Source: Paenibacillaceae bacterium (lineage in GTDB: Bacteria > Bacillota > Clostridia > Lachnospirales > Lachnospiraceae). From it: a stretch of 40,507 nucleotides of DNA. Below the pieces are notes generated by a model. That model saw only the letters and a list, made by a program, of their open reading frames with translations, searched no databases and was not told the origin of the DNA. The position numbers were made by a program, and so were the translations under genes. The stretch is from positions 1 to 40,507 of the forward strand of contig SVDS01000029.1 in the NCBI GenBank assembly GCA_015057715.1, given 5' to 3'. Positions 30,716-40,271 of the stretch are shown one piece after another; positions within the stretch are counted from its first letter, which is position 1, and each line of letters starts with the position of its first letter.

Positions 30716-32875
30716 CTATTCGGTTCTTAATCGGAATCGTTCCACCAATTCACGCAATAACTGAGCCTGTCTGGAAAGTTCCTGGCTGGAAACAGCACTT
30801 TCCTCAGCTGTGGCCGAATTGTTGCGGACTGCTAAAGATATCCGGTCAAGTTCTTTTGTTATTTCTTCCACTGCTCTGGCTTCTTTCCCTGCAGCTGCAG
30901 AAATGGAGTCCACTGCTTCCACTGCCATAGCCGAATCCTCTAACACCTTCATCAGAGAGTTGGCAGTTTCATTCAAAAGACTGTTTCCATTCTCAACAGC
31001 CGATATGGAACTCTGTATCAGATCTGTTGTATTCTTTGCAGCCTCTGAACTCTTGGCAGCCAAGTTTCTTACTTCACCTGCAACCACTGCAAAGCCTTTG
31101 CCAAATTCTCCGGCTCTGGCAGCTTCGATTGCTGCATTCAATGCCAGAATATTGGTCTGAAAAGCAATGTCTTCAATTACTTTAATAATTTTTTCAATTT
31201 CTCCGGAAGAAACACGTATTTCATCCATGGCTTTTGATAAGTTCTGCATGGACATATCACAGTTTACCACTTCGGTCCCGGTCTGCTGAACCTGCATGGA
31301 AACATCTGAAGCCTTTTGGGCCAGCTTCTTAATATTTCCAGATACATGATTTACGGATTCCGACAGCAGCTCAATGGTTTTTTCCTGGGCATCTGCTCCA
31401 TCTGCCAAAACCTTGGACCCCTCTGCTACCTGACCCGAACTTGCAGCTACCTGACCGGATGACTGATTCACTTCATACATAACTGCATTTAAGTTTAACG
31501 TGATTTTTTTTACTGCTTCTTCCAGTTTGAAGAAATCTCCGGACAGCCCCATATCCACATCCAGATCCAGATGATTGTCCGAAATCTCATGAAGAGCCAG
31601 GGAGATCCGGTCGATAATTATTTTTAAATTTGATGACATCCGCTCAAAGGACTTCGCTGTCTGACCGATCTCATCTCTTGATTCCACTCCGGAAAATCCG
31701 CTTAAATCTCCATCTGCGATCTGTTCCGCTGCTGCAGATAATTTATGTAAGGGCTTTAACTGTTTCTTTATAACTGCAGTAATCATAAACAAAATTATGA
31801 TCATGGCCGCTATAGATATGACAGTCATCAGGGTAGCCATACGCTCAGCCTCCCGGTTCATATCACCGGCATTTACCGCTGTAACAGAATACCAGATGGA
31901 ACCGTTTAACTGGATGGGCTCAAAAAAATAATATACTTGTCCCTTACGATCCCCATCAATTACATGAAACGCTTCTCCTGATGAAACTCCTGCTTTTATG
32001 TCTTCCTTGCAGGACTGGGTGCTGACAAAATCAGATACATTGGTTCCGGCAAGTCCTTTTCCCGTACTCTCAGATATAATGGTTCCGGCTTCATTCAGAA
32101 TAAAGGTAAACATACTGGGATAGGAAGCGGCTGTTTTTACCTGACTGAACCGGTCCAGTCCCACATCCACAGAAACCACACAAAGCAGCCTGTCATTGAC
32201 ACTTACCGGCACTGCCATGGTAATAATCATCTCACCATTAGACTCATAAGGCTCTGTAATGACCCGTTCTCCCGTTCCCAGCACTTTCTGATAATAGTCT
32301 TTTGATGAGTAATCTTCATAATTACCACAACTTGTAACAGTTCCATCCTGGCTGGAATAAATCCCGTAGCTTCTGGCAGCCGAGCTCAGCCCGTACTGTT
32401 CGAACATAATACTGATACCCTTGATATCCTCAGAATACATGACGGAGGACCGAATGGTTGAAATCATGTAATCTTCAATTCTCATACCATTGGTATCCAG
32501 TGTTACCTTGTCAGATATGCGGCTTTTATAAAACGGTTCCGCCGTATTACCTGCCTTGATTCTAAGACTCAGCATTAGTTTTCTGTTATCCGAAGAGTTT
32601 TCCAGATAATAGGTGATACGGTTGGATACCTGGTTTGCCGTATCAAAGATCTGCTGAATATCTTTCCCGTTTTCTGATGCCAGGGTTTTTAGTTCCCCAA
32701 ATGCCGACTGCTGCATGGAACGCTTTGTCATTCGGGAGGTAACCCCTATTAACATACCAAACACCACCACCAGCATAATTCCAGCCATAAATGCAATTCT
32801 TGTTGAAAGATGTGTAAATCTACCTCCGTTTCCTAACCGTATTTTTTTCCCCTTTCCTAATCGTTTCCACATCAT
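30716..32875 (-). CDS. Methyl-accepting chemotaxis protein with a Cache sensor, receptor 2
   Basis: The 719-aa protein has a basic N-terminus, a first helix at about 27-47, a large outer dCache-like domain with [15 protein letters not shown] and [12 protein letters not shown], a second helix (about 350-372), HAMP and a signalling tip [23 protein letters not shown]. The frame opens further up, but AAGGGGG is placed for ATG 32875 (8 nt). Its signalling part is close to receptor 1, while the sensor domains differ, so the two likely arose from an old duplication with sensor replacement. Confidence 0.94.
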   Translation of the reverse strand: MMWKRLGKGKKIRLGNGGRFTHLSTRIAFMAGIMLVVVFGMLIGVTSRMTKRSMQQSAFGELKTLASENGKDIQQIFDTANQVSNRITYYLENSSDNRKLMLSLRIKAGNTAEPFYKSRISDKVTLDTNGMRIEDYMISTIRSSVMYSEDIKGISIMFEQYGLSSAARSYGIYSSQDGTVTSCGNYEDYSSKDYYQKVLGTGERVITEPYESNGEMIITMAVPVSVNDRLLCVVSVDVGLDRFSQVKTAASYPSMFTFILNEAGTIISESTGKGLAGTNVSDFVSTQSCKEDIKAGVSSGEAFHVIDGDRKGQVYYFFEPIQLNGSIWYSVTAVNAGDMNREAERMATLMTVISIAAMIIILFMITAVIKKQLKPLHKLSAAAEQIADGDLSGFSGVESRDEIGQTAKSFERMSSNLKIIIDRISLALHEISDNHLDLDVDMGLSGDFFKLEEAVKKITLNLNAVMYEVNQSSGQVAASSGQVAEGSKVLADGADAQEKTIELLSESVNHVSGNIKKLAQKASDVSMQVQQTGTEVVNCDMSMQNLSKAMDEIRVSSGEIEKIIKVIEDIAFQTNILALNAAIEAARAGEFGKGFAVVAGEVRNLAAKSSEAAKNTTDLIQSSISAVENGNSLLNETANSLMKVLEDSAMAVEAVDSISAAAGKEARAVEEITKELDRISLAVRNNSATAEESAVSSQELSRQAQLLRELVERFRLRTE

Positions 32876-32916
32876 TGCGTAATCCCCCTTCCGCAGCATG
32901 TCTGTATGTCAACCAG

Positions 32917-32925
32917 ATTATACCA
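32917..32925 (-). promoter_or_regulatory. Extended -10 promoter of receptor 2
   Basis: On the - strand TGGTATAAT (32925-32917) gives an extended -10 with perfect TATAAT. The -35 (TTACAA at 17 bp) is weak. Confidence 0.55.
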
Positions 32926-32980
32926 TATTTACACAACAATTGTAATGTTTTTTTGTTATTTTTCATGACAATTCACCAAT

Positions 32981-35137
32981 TTACATCACTTTTATTATGG
33001 TTTCATAAGGAGCGAGTACAGATTTTACCACGGAATACTCCGTTTTAACAGATGCAGTCTGGGGGACCTCGCTGTTATTGACAATTACAAGTGTCCGGCA
33101 ATCCGCATACCAGGCACATTCCGTCTCTGGATTATCTGTCAGATAGTTCTGATCCAGATTCCTGTTTTTGCTGTAAAGTATGAGATTTAACAGCATTCTT
33201 GTATTGATATTGTTAAATGAAAAGCTGCTTAAATAAATTCCGGCTCCCATTCCAAATGGATGATACGTAATGGACGGTACATTATTTTCCTCTGCCAGGA
33301 CAGAGGTTTCCTGATCCGTTAAGTACAAGCCGTTTTTACCATTGATCCTGGCTCCCTTTGGAATCAGTCCGGGAATTGTTTCTATCTTATATTCCATGCG
33401 CCCATGGCATACTCTGGCACCTGTATCCTGATCAATTCCAAGTACCTGTGACATGCGGAAAAAAGTATGATATCCGTCTGCCGCAGAAGGTTCATTGACT
33501 CCCAGAAATACACCTCCATTGTGAACAAACCGGGCTGTTTCATCCACTATCTCATCCTCTTTCCAGGCATCCCCTCCACTCCAGGCAGTGCCGTAAGCCC
33601 CTGCATTGATAAGAACATCCACATGATTTAATGCTCCATTTTTAATGTCTTCAAAGCTTATAAACTCTACCTGCAATGGAAGCCCGGATAAAGCTTCGTT
33701 TATGTGAATGAGATCATGCATATAGGTTTCGTGAAAATGTCCGGATAAAGTCCACGACCTTAATTTCCCCCAGGCATGGACAACAGCTGTTTTTATGGGG
33801 AGTGTATACACTTCTCCTGCTTCATGCAATCCCTTAAAGGTACGGAATTCATCTGCTATTTTCTCCATACAGCTGCAAAAATCCGGATAATCGGCAGTCA
33901 GATGAAGATATCCGCCAAGACCGATCCGGTCAATCTTCTGGCGCAGGAGTGCACGTCTGACTCTGTTCCAGTATTCGAGGGCATCCTTTGTGGGATTGCC
34001 TCCCGGAGCAAATGTTGGCGTTCCGTTTAGCCCCACAGGAAACAGATAAGGGTGAAGCCTTAGCTCATGGGTTTTAACCGGTACGCCCGCACAAAGTCTT
34101 GCCTCATAGCCGGAAAATACACATTTGATCAGCCCGTCAAAACCAAACTCTTGAAACCTGCTGTGATAGGGTTCCAAACCAATCCAGCTGTCATCGTAAA
34201 AGACGCAGGCCTGCTTTCCATAGCTGTGAACCAACTCTACCAGCTGCTTTCCATAATCCACTACAAAGCGGTTAATAAATTCCATATAATCAAGCTGACG
34301 TCTTCCCGGCGGCATATGGGTTACGTGAAATTTTCCCTGATTAATAAAGTCCTCGGAAACCAGACCATAACCGTATTCCTCTTCAAATTCCTTTAGTGCT
34401 GCCGGGCTTACCGTAAAATCATAGGAGCCCCAGTCACTGAACAGATTTCGTTTTCTCTCACTGCTTCCCCACATCCAGACAAAGTTGTAAAAGAGAGAGG
34501 TAAAACGCACCACAGTTGTGGCAGGATGTTCCTCACACCATATTTTAAGCCAGTTGTATAAATAGTTTCTTGTTTCCTTGTGCCTTGGGTCCAGAGGCAT
34601 CAGATGTTCTTTCTCCCAGTGATTGGTCACATGATTATACATGGAGATCTCTTCCCATATCCGATACGCCAGAAAATTCACGGTGTATTGATGAAAGGGC
34701 ACAATATCTCCGATTGTTACTGTCTTGGTCAGGGGATCATAGTTCCAGGAATCCCTGCTTAACTCTATGTTAGACGTTCTGTCATATACCTGCCAGTATT
34801 TTATGGATTCAGGGCTTTCATTGATACGAAACTGTTCCCTGTAAAAATCCTCCAGCAAAGAAATCTTCAGGTTTTCAGCGGTTGCTGATCTGGGCTCTGT
34901 AATTAAAAAAGTCTGCTGAAGCTGTTCTGGATGAGCGTTTGCCCATTGGTTGTGATCCCGAATCAGGCAGATTGTAGAGTAAATTCCATAACCTGCGTTG
35001 ATCAGCTCATCAGAAAGTACCGTTCCATCACTATCACGTATCATATCTGCGCCCCAGCGTTTTGCAAGCTGCAGGGTTAATTCTTCATAGCCCGATTCTC
35101 CCGGAAGGGTAAAACTTCCTCTTTCTGTCTTACTCAT
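32981..35137 (-). CDS. GH112 beta-galactoside phosphorylase, probably D-galactosyl-1,4-L-rhamnose phosphorylase
   Basis: The 718-aa protein opens R-G-S-F-T-L-P-G-E-S and runs through A-K-R-W-G-A-D-M-I-R-D-S-D-G-T, H-Q-Y-T-V-N-F-L-A-Y-R-I-W-E and F-Y-D-D-S-W-I-G-L-E-P, all GH112 landmarks. The Asp before S-W-I-G aligns with the general acid of the Bifidobacterium enzyme. GH112 enzymes split terminal beta-galactosides with phosphate to give galactose-1-phosphate. Members act on lacto-N-biose/galacto-N-biose or on galactosyl-1,4-rhamnose. The linked acetylesterase and Lpl-type importer, and the absence of an N-acetylhexosamine kinase gene, favour the rhamnose type. No signal peptide, so it acts in the cytoplasm. 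It overlaps the esterase gene by 4 bp. Confidence 0.88.
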   Translation of the reverse strand: MSKTERGSFTLPGESGYEELTLQLAKRWGADMIRDSDGTVLSDELINAGYGIYSTICLIRDHNQWANAHPEQLQQTFLITEPRSATAENLKISLLEDFYREQFRINESPESIKYWQVYDRTSNIELSRDSWNYDPLTKTVTIGDIVPFHQYTVNFLAYRIWEEISMYNHVTNHWEKEHLMPLDPRHKETRNYLYNWLKIWCEEHPATTVVRFTSLFYNFVWMWGSSERKRNLFSDWGSYDFTVSPAALKEFEEEYGYGLVSEDFINQGKFHVTHMPPGRRQLDYMEFINRFVVDYGKQLVELVHSYGKQACVFYDDSWIGLEPYHSRFQEFGFDGLIKCVFSGYEARLCAGVPVKTHELRLHPYLFPVGLNGTPTFAPGGNPTKDALEYWNRVRRALLRQKIDRIGLGGYLHLTADYPDFCSCMEKIADEFRTFKGLHEAGEVYTLPIKTAVVHAWGKLRSWTLSGHFHETYMHDLIHINEALSGLPLQVEFISFEDIKNGALNHVDVLINAGAYGTAWSGGDAWKEDEIVDETARFVHNGGVFLGVNEPSAADGYHTFFRMSQVLGIDQDTGARVCHGRMEYKIETIPGLIPKGARINGKNGLYLTDQETSVLAEENNVPSITYHPFGMGAGIYLSSFSFNNINTRMLLNLILYSKNRNLDQNYLTDNPETECAWYADCRTLVIVNNSEVPQTASVKTEYSVVKSVLAPYETIIKVM

Positions 35138-36345
35138 AAATGTTCTCCTTTATTTATTGATAACCGGACATGCCCTTTTGGGGGCTCCCATACAGGAATC
35201 TTCTTTTCGCCCGATGATATCACACCTGATTTGATCAATCCCTTCCATACAAAGCCAGCCATTTTCCACGCACCGTAATCATTGGTATGCGTGTAATCCG
35301 AGGGATAAAACCATCGTCCAGACTGGTGAAGACCATGTTCTTTTATAAATTCCATACTCATTTCATGGAGATCCACTACAGGTACTGCCATATTTTTTGA
35401 AAGCTGCATAACCTCTTGCCCATATTCTTTTAAACGGTCGTCGTAAATTTCTCCATTTTCCAGCCAGCTGTTTCTGGCAAGGGGTGTGATGAATACGGGA
35501 ATGGCTCCCTTTTTCCGGATTTCTCCCATATACCGAATCAGGTTATTGCGGTAGCCCCCTGCTGCGCCCAGATGATCTAATTTCTGGTCATTATGACCAA
35601 ACTGAAACAGGCAGATGTCTCCTTCACTGATATACTCCATCAGAATCTTATAATGCCCCTCAGTCCGGAAGCTTTCTGTAGTAAGACCGGAGTGAGCATG
35701 ATTGGAAACTGCATAAGCGCCGTTTAGAAATGCAGGCAGCATCTGACCCCAGCCCCCATAACTCTCTGCGGGATTATAAGGAAAATCGGCAGTCTGATCG
35801 GTCACAGTAGAATCTCCCGCCAGATAGATCGTCCTCCCCTTCCATTTTTTTATGTCCAGCTTTTTTAAACGGACTGACCGGCTGATTACAGTCACTTTTA
35901 CAGCCCCATCCCGAAATCGTTCGGTTTCTTCTCTTGGTATAAAATCCGTAATGGTAACAGGAAAGGATTGACACCATTCTTCCTTAGCTTTTAAGCTGCC
36001 CCGCCAGACCAGCTGCCTCCTGCCCACAAACAAGAGCACCTCTTTTTCCTCTTCCTCAGAGTAGAGGGTAATCGTCATGAGATACTTTCCCTGTTGCTTT
36101 ACATCTGCCTGGAACGATAAGGGGTAAAATGCTGCTTTGGAATCAACATAGCATCCATTCCCATCCTGTTTTACTTCAATCTCCTTTAAAACCCCCGGAC
36201 CAGGAATAAATCCGGTATTAAGCTCGGGCAGTCTGCTTGAATAAGAAAAGCCAAACCCTCCGCCGGATTTATAATACCGGGTTGGTTCTACATGAATTCC
36301 AGTGGTTTTTCTGTCCTCTGTCTCATAAAAAACATATTGTGTCAT
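35134..36345 (-). CDS. SGNH/GDSL esterase, rhamnogalacturonan acetylesterase-like (CE12)
   Basis: The 403-aa protein has an N-terminal beta-rich domain (about 1-165) and a C-terminal SGNH hydrolase. Block I is Y-L-A-G-D-S-T-V-T-D (catalytic Ser), Gly in Y-G-G-W-G-Q, Asn in F-Q-F-G-H-N-D, and the Asp/His pair in D-Y-T-H-T-N-D-Y-G-A. The layout matches the YxiM/RhgT acetylesterases that remove acetyl groups from rhamnogalacturonan. AAAGGAG lies 5 nt before ATG 36345; an upstream frame is not used. It has no signal peptide, so deacetylation happens after import. A sialate- or other sugar-acetylesterase role is the main alternative. Confidence 0.88.
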   Translation of the reverse strand: MTQYVFYETEDRKTTGIHVEPTRYYKSGGGFGFSYSSRLPELNTGFIPGPGVLKEIEVKQDGNGCYVDSKAAFYPLSFQADVKQQGKYLMTITLYSEEEEKEVLLFVGRRQLVWRGSLKAKEEWCQSFPVTITDFIPREETERFRDGAVKVTVISRSVRLKKLDIKKWKGRTIYLAGDSTVTDQTADFPYNPAESYGGWGQMLPAFLNGAYAVSNHAHSGLTTESFRTEGHYKILMEYISEGDICLFQFGHNDQKLDHLGAAGGYRNNLIRYMGEIRKKGAIPVFITPLARNSWLENGEIYDDRLKEYGQEVMQLSKNMAVPVVDLHEMSMEFIKEHGLHQSGRWFYPSDYTHTNDYGAWKMAGFVWKGLIKSGVISSGEKKIPVWEPPKGHVRLSINKGEHL

Positions 36346-36392
36346 AATAACTCCTTTTACCCGTAATGATTGATCGCCCACTTTTTAAGAAA

Positions 36393-36419
36393 GGGCTGCT
36401 GCCAGATCCGCAACAGCCC
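36393..36419 (-). other. Intercistronic hairpin/attenuator between binding-protein and esterase genes
   Basis: On the - strand GGGCTGTTGC (36419-36410) pairs with GCAGCAGCCC (36402-36393), with one G-T wobble and a 7-nt loop, followed by TTTCTT. It is 8 bp after the binding-protein stop and should lower expression of the two enzyme genes relative to the importer. Confidence 0.7.
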
Positions 36420-36426
36420 CATGTTC

Positions 36427-38100
36427 TTATTGAGCGATAAAATCACCGGAATCAATCAGCTTCTGTTTTTCATCCAGAATTTCCTGATATCCGTTGTCTA
36501 AATATTCTTTACAATACGCTTCATACTTTGCATCCAGTTCCTCTGGCTTGCAAGTAATCATATCTACATAAAATTCCTGCCACATAGCAGTTAAGTCTGC
36601 CGCATATTCACCTGTTGATGCAACACTCTTGGTGAAAATCGGACTGATCAGTCCATACTGTTCCACTTCCTTGGCATAATCATAGGATTGTTTCACCAGA
36701 TCTTCATATCCAGCCGGAGCTAACATCCTGGTATTGGCTTTCAGATTTTTCGCCTCATCGCCGTAGTCAGTCATCTCAGTAACCAGACACCAGTAATCCT
36801 TGTTGTTATTGTTGGACAGCTTGGATTCTCCCTTGAAATCCTTTACAGGTACTGCAATTTTATCGGAATCCAAGGTATAATTGGCGCCCTCCACACCGTT
36901 TTGCAAATAGAAGAGATTCTCAGGCTGGGACATCCAGTTTAAAAACATCCAGACTGCTGCTCTTTGCTTTTCATCGGTTTTAGAGTTGATCCCCATTATC
37001 ATTCCGTATGGAGGATATTTATAATAATACGGGTGGCTGTCTTTGGGTGACAGGGCTGTGGGACTTAAAACGGAAACTTCTGCCCCTGGATCGTTTGCCT
37101 TTAAACTGCTTATCACATCTGTGTTTGAAGAAAGATAGAAGGAATAGGTTCCAACATTTCCAGCAACAAAGTCGGCTTTCCATGCTGCATCATCTGCATT
37201 TAAGTAAAACTCAGGATCAAGAATACCATCATTAAATTCCTGATTCGTGGTCTTTAAGTAAGCTTTTGTCGCACTCCAGGTAAGAGGTGCAACATTAAGA
37301 TCCAGATAAAGATTCAATTCTTTTTTATCCGGTGAAGAGCTGATAAATGGATATTCGTAGGTATAGCTCTTATTCACGATCTGGGCTCCCAGCTTGCCAA
37401 GCCCGGCTTCCTTCCACGCTTTGGCTGCCTCCTGAAGCTCCTCTCTTGTGGCAGGCTTTTGTTTTCCTACTTTATCCAGCCAGTCCTGCCGGATCAGAGT
37501 CACCCAGTTATAATAAATTGGATTTCTCTGTGCAAAAAAGAATGTATTTTTCCCATCCAGCTTTCCGTATTGATTGATTATTTTTTCTGCATTCTTATAA
37601 TAGTCGGGAGCATAGTATTTTATTTCATCAAGGTCCAGTTCCTGCATGGCTCCCTCGGAATTGTAGTTTACCGCCTGGGGCATGTCATAATGGTAAATGA
37701 TATCAGGGGCATTGCCAGCCGCGATCATCTGCATGTAATCTGCAATCTCTTTCTGCCTGTTGATTGCCACATACTGGACTGTCACGTTGTATTTATCGCC
37801 AAATTCCTTTTGAATCCAGTTGGTGTAATAATTATTTGCGGGATCCCAGCCTTCGAAGCCTCTGTCATACACAGGAATCTTGATGGTTACTTTTTCTGGA
37901 AAGCCCTTGGAATAATCTGTGTAACTTTTTCCCTCCGTTTTTGTCTCAGTTTCAGCCGTCTGACTGGTTTCTTCTTTCTTCGTCTCCTGGGTAGTGACGG
38001 ACGCCTCCTTTTTTGCGCTGCATCCGGACATCACCCCTGCTGTCATTGCAAAAATAGTCCCCCACGCCGCTGCCCTTTTTAAACTCATCCTTTTCCTCAT
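36427..38100 (-). CDS. ABC transporter substrate-binding lipoprotein, LplA/YtcQ type
   Basis: The 557-aa protein has a basic signal with lipobox V-M-S-G-C (Cys27), a Thr/Glu/Lys linker and a large type-1 binding fold beginning V-T-I-K-I-P-V-Y-D-R-G. The size of 500-560 aa is characteristic of LplA/YtcQ-type proteins, which bind oligosaccharides from pectin and other plant polymers. AAAGGAGG lies 6 nt before ATG 38100. It follows the second permease by 32 bp. Confidence 0.92.
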   Translation of the reverse strand: MRKRMSLKRAAAWGTIFAMTAGVMSGCSAKKEASVTTQETKKEETSQTAETETKTEGKSYTDYSKGFPEKVTIKIPVYDRGFEGWDPANNYYTNWIQKEFGDKYNVTVQYVAINRQKEIADYMQMIAAGNAPDIIYHYDMPQAVNYNSEGAMQELDLDEIKYYAPDYYKNAEKIINQYGKLDGKNTFFFAQRNPIYYNWVTLIRQDWLDKVGKQKPATREELQEAAKAWKEAGLGKLGAQIVNKSYTYEYPFISSSPDKKELNLYLDLNVAPLTWSATKAYLKTTNQEFNDGILDPEFYLNADDAAWKADFVAGNVGTYSFYLSSNTDVISSLKANDPGAEVSVLSPTALSPKDSHPYYYKYPPYGMIMGINSKTDEKQRAAVWMFLNWMSQPENLFYLQNGVEGANYTLDSDKIAVPVKDFKGESKLSNNNNKDYWCLVTEMTDYGDEAKNLKANTRMLAPAGYEDLVKQSYDYAKEVEQYGLISPIFTKSVASTGEYAADLTAMWQEFYVDMITCKPEELDAKYEAYCKEYLDNGYQEILDEKQKLIDSGDFIAQ

Positions 38101-38132
38101 GAATATCCTCCTTTTCTTTCTTACCATTATCA

Positions 38133-39047
38133 TCAGCCTTTTACTGCACCTATCATGGTTCCCTGTACAAAATATTTTTGTATAAAGGGATAGATACAGA
38201 TAATAGGCAATGTTGCAAAAATAATGCAGGAAGCCTTTAAAACCTCCGGATTGGTGATCTGACCTGCCGTTAGTCCTCCCTCTGCTTTAAAGGATTCACT
38301 GGCAGCAACCACCAGATAGTAAAGTTTTAACTGAAGCGGGCGTAAATCCACCCTTTGCTTGATATAAAACAATGCATCGGAATAAGCATTCCAACGTCCT
38401 ACCGCGTAAAACAAAGAAATTGTCGCTATAATGGGTTTGGAAAGCGGTACCACAATATAGCTTAAGATTTTAAAATGGCTGGCGCCGTCTATTAAGGCTG
38501 ACTCGATCAGGCTGTCTGGTATGGATGCCTTAAAGTTATTTTTCATAATTAGGAAATTATAGGCTGCAAAAGACAAAGGTAAAATCATGCACCACCAGGT
38601 ATCCAGCATATGCAGATCGTTCATCAGTAAATAATCCGGTATGGTCCCGGCTGTAAAATACATGGTGAACATAATTAGAAATGTCATGATTTTTCTGCCC
38701 TTTAGCTGAACCCGGCTTAAGGCATAGGCGGCGCTTATGGTAAGAAATGTCCCGATTGCAGTAAATGAAACCGTTACGATTACGGAGACATATAAAGATC
38801 TTACAATGGATGTATCCTGTAAAACTTTTCTGTAAGCATCAAAGTTGATTTCTTTTGGCACCAAAAAGATCTTATTTGCAATTACATATGCTTCTCTGCT
38901 GACGGACTTTGCAAATATATGAATGAACGGAAGCAGACATGTCATAGATATTGCAATGAGCAGGATATGAAAAAATACATCAATGACTAAATTCTTTCTT
39001 CTGGTCCTGGTCCATGCCTTAGGCTTTTTATATTGAGATTGATTCAT
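38133..39047 (-). CDS. Sugar ABC permease, LplC/YtcP type
   Basis: The 304-aa protein has six helices and the EAA loop E-S-A-L-I-D-G-A-S-H-F-K-I-L-S-Y-I-V-V-P-L. It ends Y-F-V-Q-G-T-M-I-G-A-V-K-G. A basic N-terminus K-K-P-K-A-W-T-R-T-R-R-K precedes the first helix. AAGGAGGGG lies 5 nt before the ATG. It pairs with the LplB/YteP-type permease 12 bp upstream. Confidence 0.93.
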   Translation of the reverse strand: MNQSQYKKPKAWTRTRRKNLVIDVFFHILLIAISMTCLLPFIHIFAKSVSREAYVIANKIFLVPKEINFDAYRKVLQDTSIVRSLYVSVIVTVSFTAIGTFLTISAAYALSRVQLKGRKIMTFLIMFTMYFTAGTIPDYLLMNDLHMLDTWWCMILPLSFAAYNFLIMKNNFKASIPDSLIESALIDGASHFKILSYIVVPLSKPIIATISLFYAVGRWNAYSDALFYIKQRVDLRPLQLKLYYLVVAASESFKAEGGLTAGQITNPEVLKASCIIFATLPIICIYPFIQKYFVQGTMIGAVKG

Positions 39048-39059
39048 CTTTTCCCCTCC

Positions 39060-40016
39060 TTATATCAGACCATCTTCACCCAGCCGTTTGGCTATGAGAT
39101 CAGCCGCCACCACAAGGGTCAGACCAATTACGGACTGAAAAAGCCCCAGTGCAGTTGCTTCGCTGAATTTTCCGCTTTCAATTCCCCACCGGTACACCAA
39201 AACCGGAATGGTGGTGGTATATTGTGTCGCCTTTGCATTGGCCAGAGCAAATACCCGTTCAAAAGATCCCCCCATCAGCTTGCCAAGATTCATAATCAGC
39301 AGTGTTACAATGGTGCTTCGGATGCAGGGAAGTGTTACGTGAATACACTGTTTTAACCTTCCGGCACCATCCACTCTTGCCGCTTCATAAAGCTCGGAAT
39401 TCACACCTGTGATGGCGGCCAGATAAATAATGGTTCCCCAGCCCATGGACTGCCACACACCAATGAGCACATAGCTGATCAGCCACCAGGTATTCTCCTG
39501 AAGAAACGGAACCGGACTATGACCGGCATTCTTTATCAGAACATTCACCACACCGCTGCTGACTGAGAACATGGAATAACCGATTCCTCCAATAATGACC
39601 CAGGATAAAAAATGAGGTAAATACAAAAGTGTCTGCATGATACTTTTAAAGTATCTGTTTTTGATTTCATTTAGGATAAGAGCCAAAATAATTGGCATGG
39701 GAAAACCAAATACCAGATCCAGGATATTTAACAGCAAAGTGTTGGTTAATGCCTGACTAAAATCCCGTTTGCCAAAAACCTTATGAAAGATGGAAAATCC
39801 CACCCAGGAACTTCCGGCATACCCCTTCGCCACCTTATAATCCTTAAATGCAATGGACAGACCGCTGTATGGCAGGAATTTAAAAACCAGTATGAAAAGC
39901 ATTGGAAGAACCATAAGTACATATAGCTGCCAGTCCCTCTGTAAATAGCGAAGATACCCATTCTTTTTTTTCTGCTTATTGAAACCATAGCCCGCCTCTA
40001 TTTCAGATTTCACCAT
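39060..40016 (-). CDS. Sugar ABC permease, LplB/YteP type
   Basis: The 318-aa protein has six helices and the EAA loop E-A-A-R-V-D-G-A-G-R-L-K-Q-C-I-H-V-T-L-P. The N-terminus Y-L-R-Y-L-Q-R-D-W-Q-L-Y-V-L-M-V-L-P is typical of LplB/YteP. GGGGGGAT lies 5 nt before ATG 40016; the longer frame upstream has no site. It is the first gene of the operon. As in Bacillus subtilis, the ATPase would come from a shared MsmX-type protein encoded elsewhere. Confidence 0.93.
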   Translation of the reverse strand: MVKSEIEAGYGFNKQKKKNGYLRYLQRDWQLYVLMVLPMLFILVFKFLPYSGLSIAFKDYKVAKGYAGSSWVGFSIFHKVFGKRDFSQALTNTLLLNILDLVFGFPMPIILALILNEIKNRYFKSIMQTLLYLPHFLSWVIIGGIGYSMFSVSSGVVNVLIKNAGHSPVPFLQENTWWLISYVLIGVWQSMGWGTIIYLAAITGVNSELYEAARVDGAGRLKQCIHVTLPCIRSTIVTLLIMNLGKLMGGSFERVFALANAKATQYTTTIPVLVYRWGIESGKFSEATALGLFQSVIGLTLVVAADLIAKRLGEDGLI

Positions 40017-40052
40017 AATATCCCCCCATCTCCGTGATTTTCTATTAACTAT

Positions 40053-40081
40053 ATTATAAAAAATGCACAATTTCGTTTCCA
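40053..40081 (-). promoter_or_regulatory. Promoter of the importer/esterase/phosphorylase operon
   Basis: On the - strand TGGAAA (40081-40076) and TATAAT (40058-40053) at 17 bp. The -35 is weak, as expected for a promoter that needs an activator; the AraC-type gene is divergent from it. Confidence 0.6.
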
Positions 40082-40208
40082 ATCAAATAAATCTATAAAC
40101 TATGCATTTTCAATCATTTATTATTACGAGCCAATGAGAATTATGGCTTTATTTTATCATTTTGGGGGAATTCTTTTATACTTTATTAAATTAAGCTCTG
40201 ATTATTGA

Positions 40209-40238
40209 TTGAAATAACAATTAGATATCATGTATAAT
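40209..40238 (+). promoter_or_regulatory. Promoter of the AraC-type regulator
   Basis: TTGAAA (40209-40214), 18-bp spacer, TATAAT (40233-40238); AAGGGGGGAT follows at 40253-40262, 9-10 nt before ATG 40272. Confidence 0.65.
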
Positions 40239-40271
40239 TATGAGAGTAAAAGAAGGGGGGATCAGGAACAT

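Noticed and set aside
37459-38082. 207-codon frame antisense to the Lpl-type binding protein gene
   Set aside because: No ribosome binding site, and the - strand gene has a lipobox, domain match and good start.
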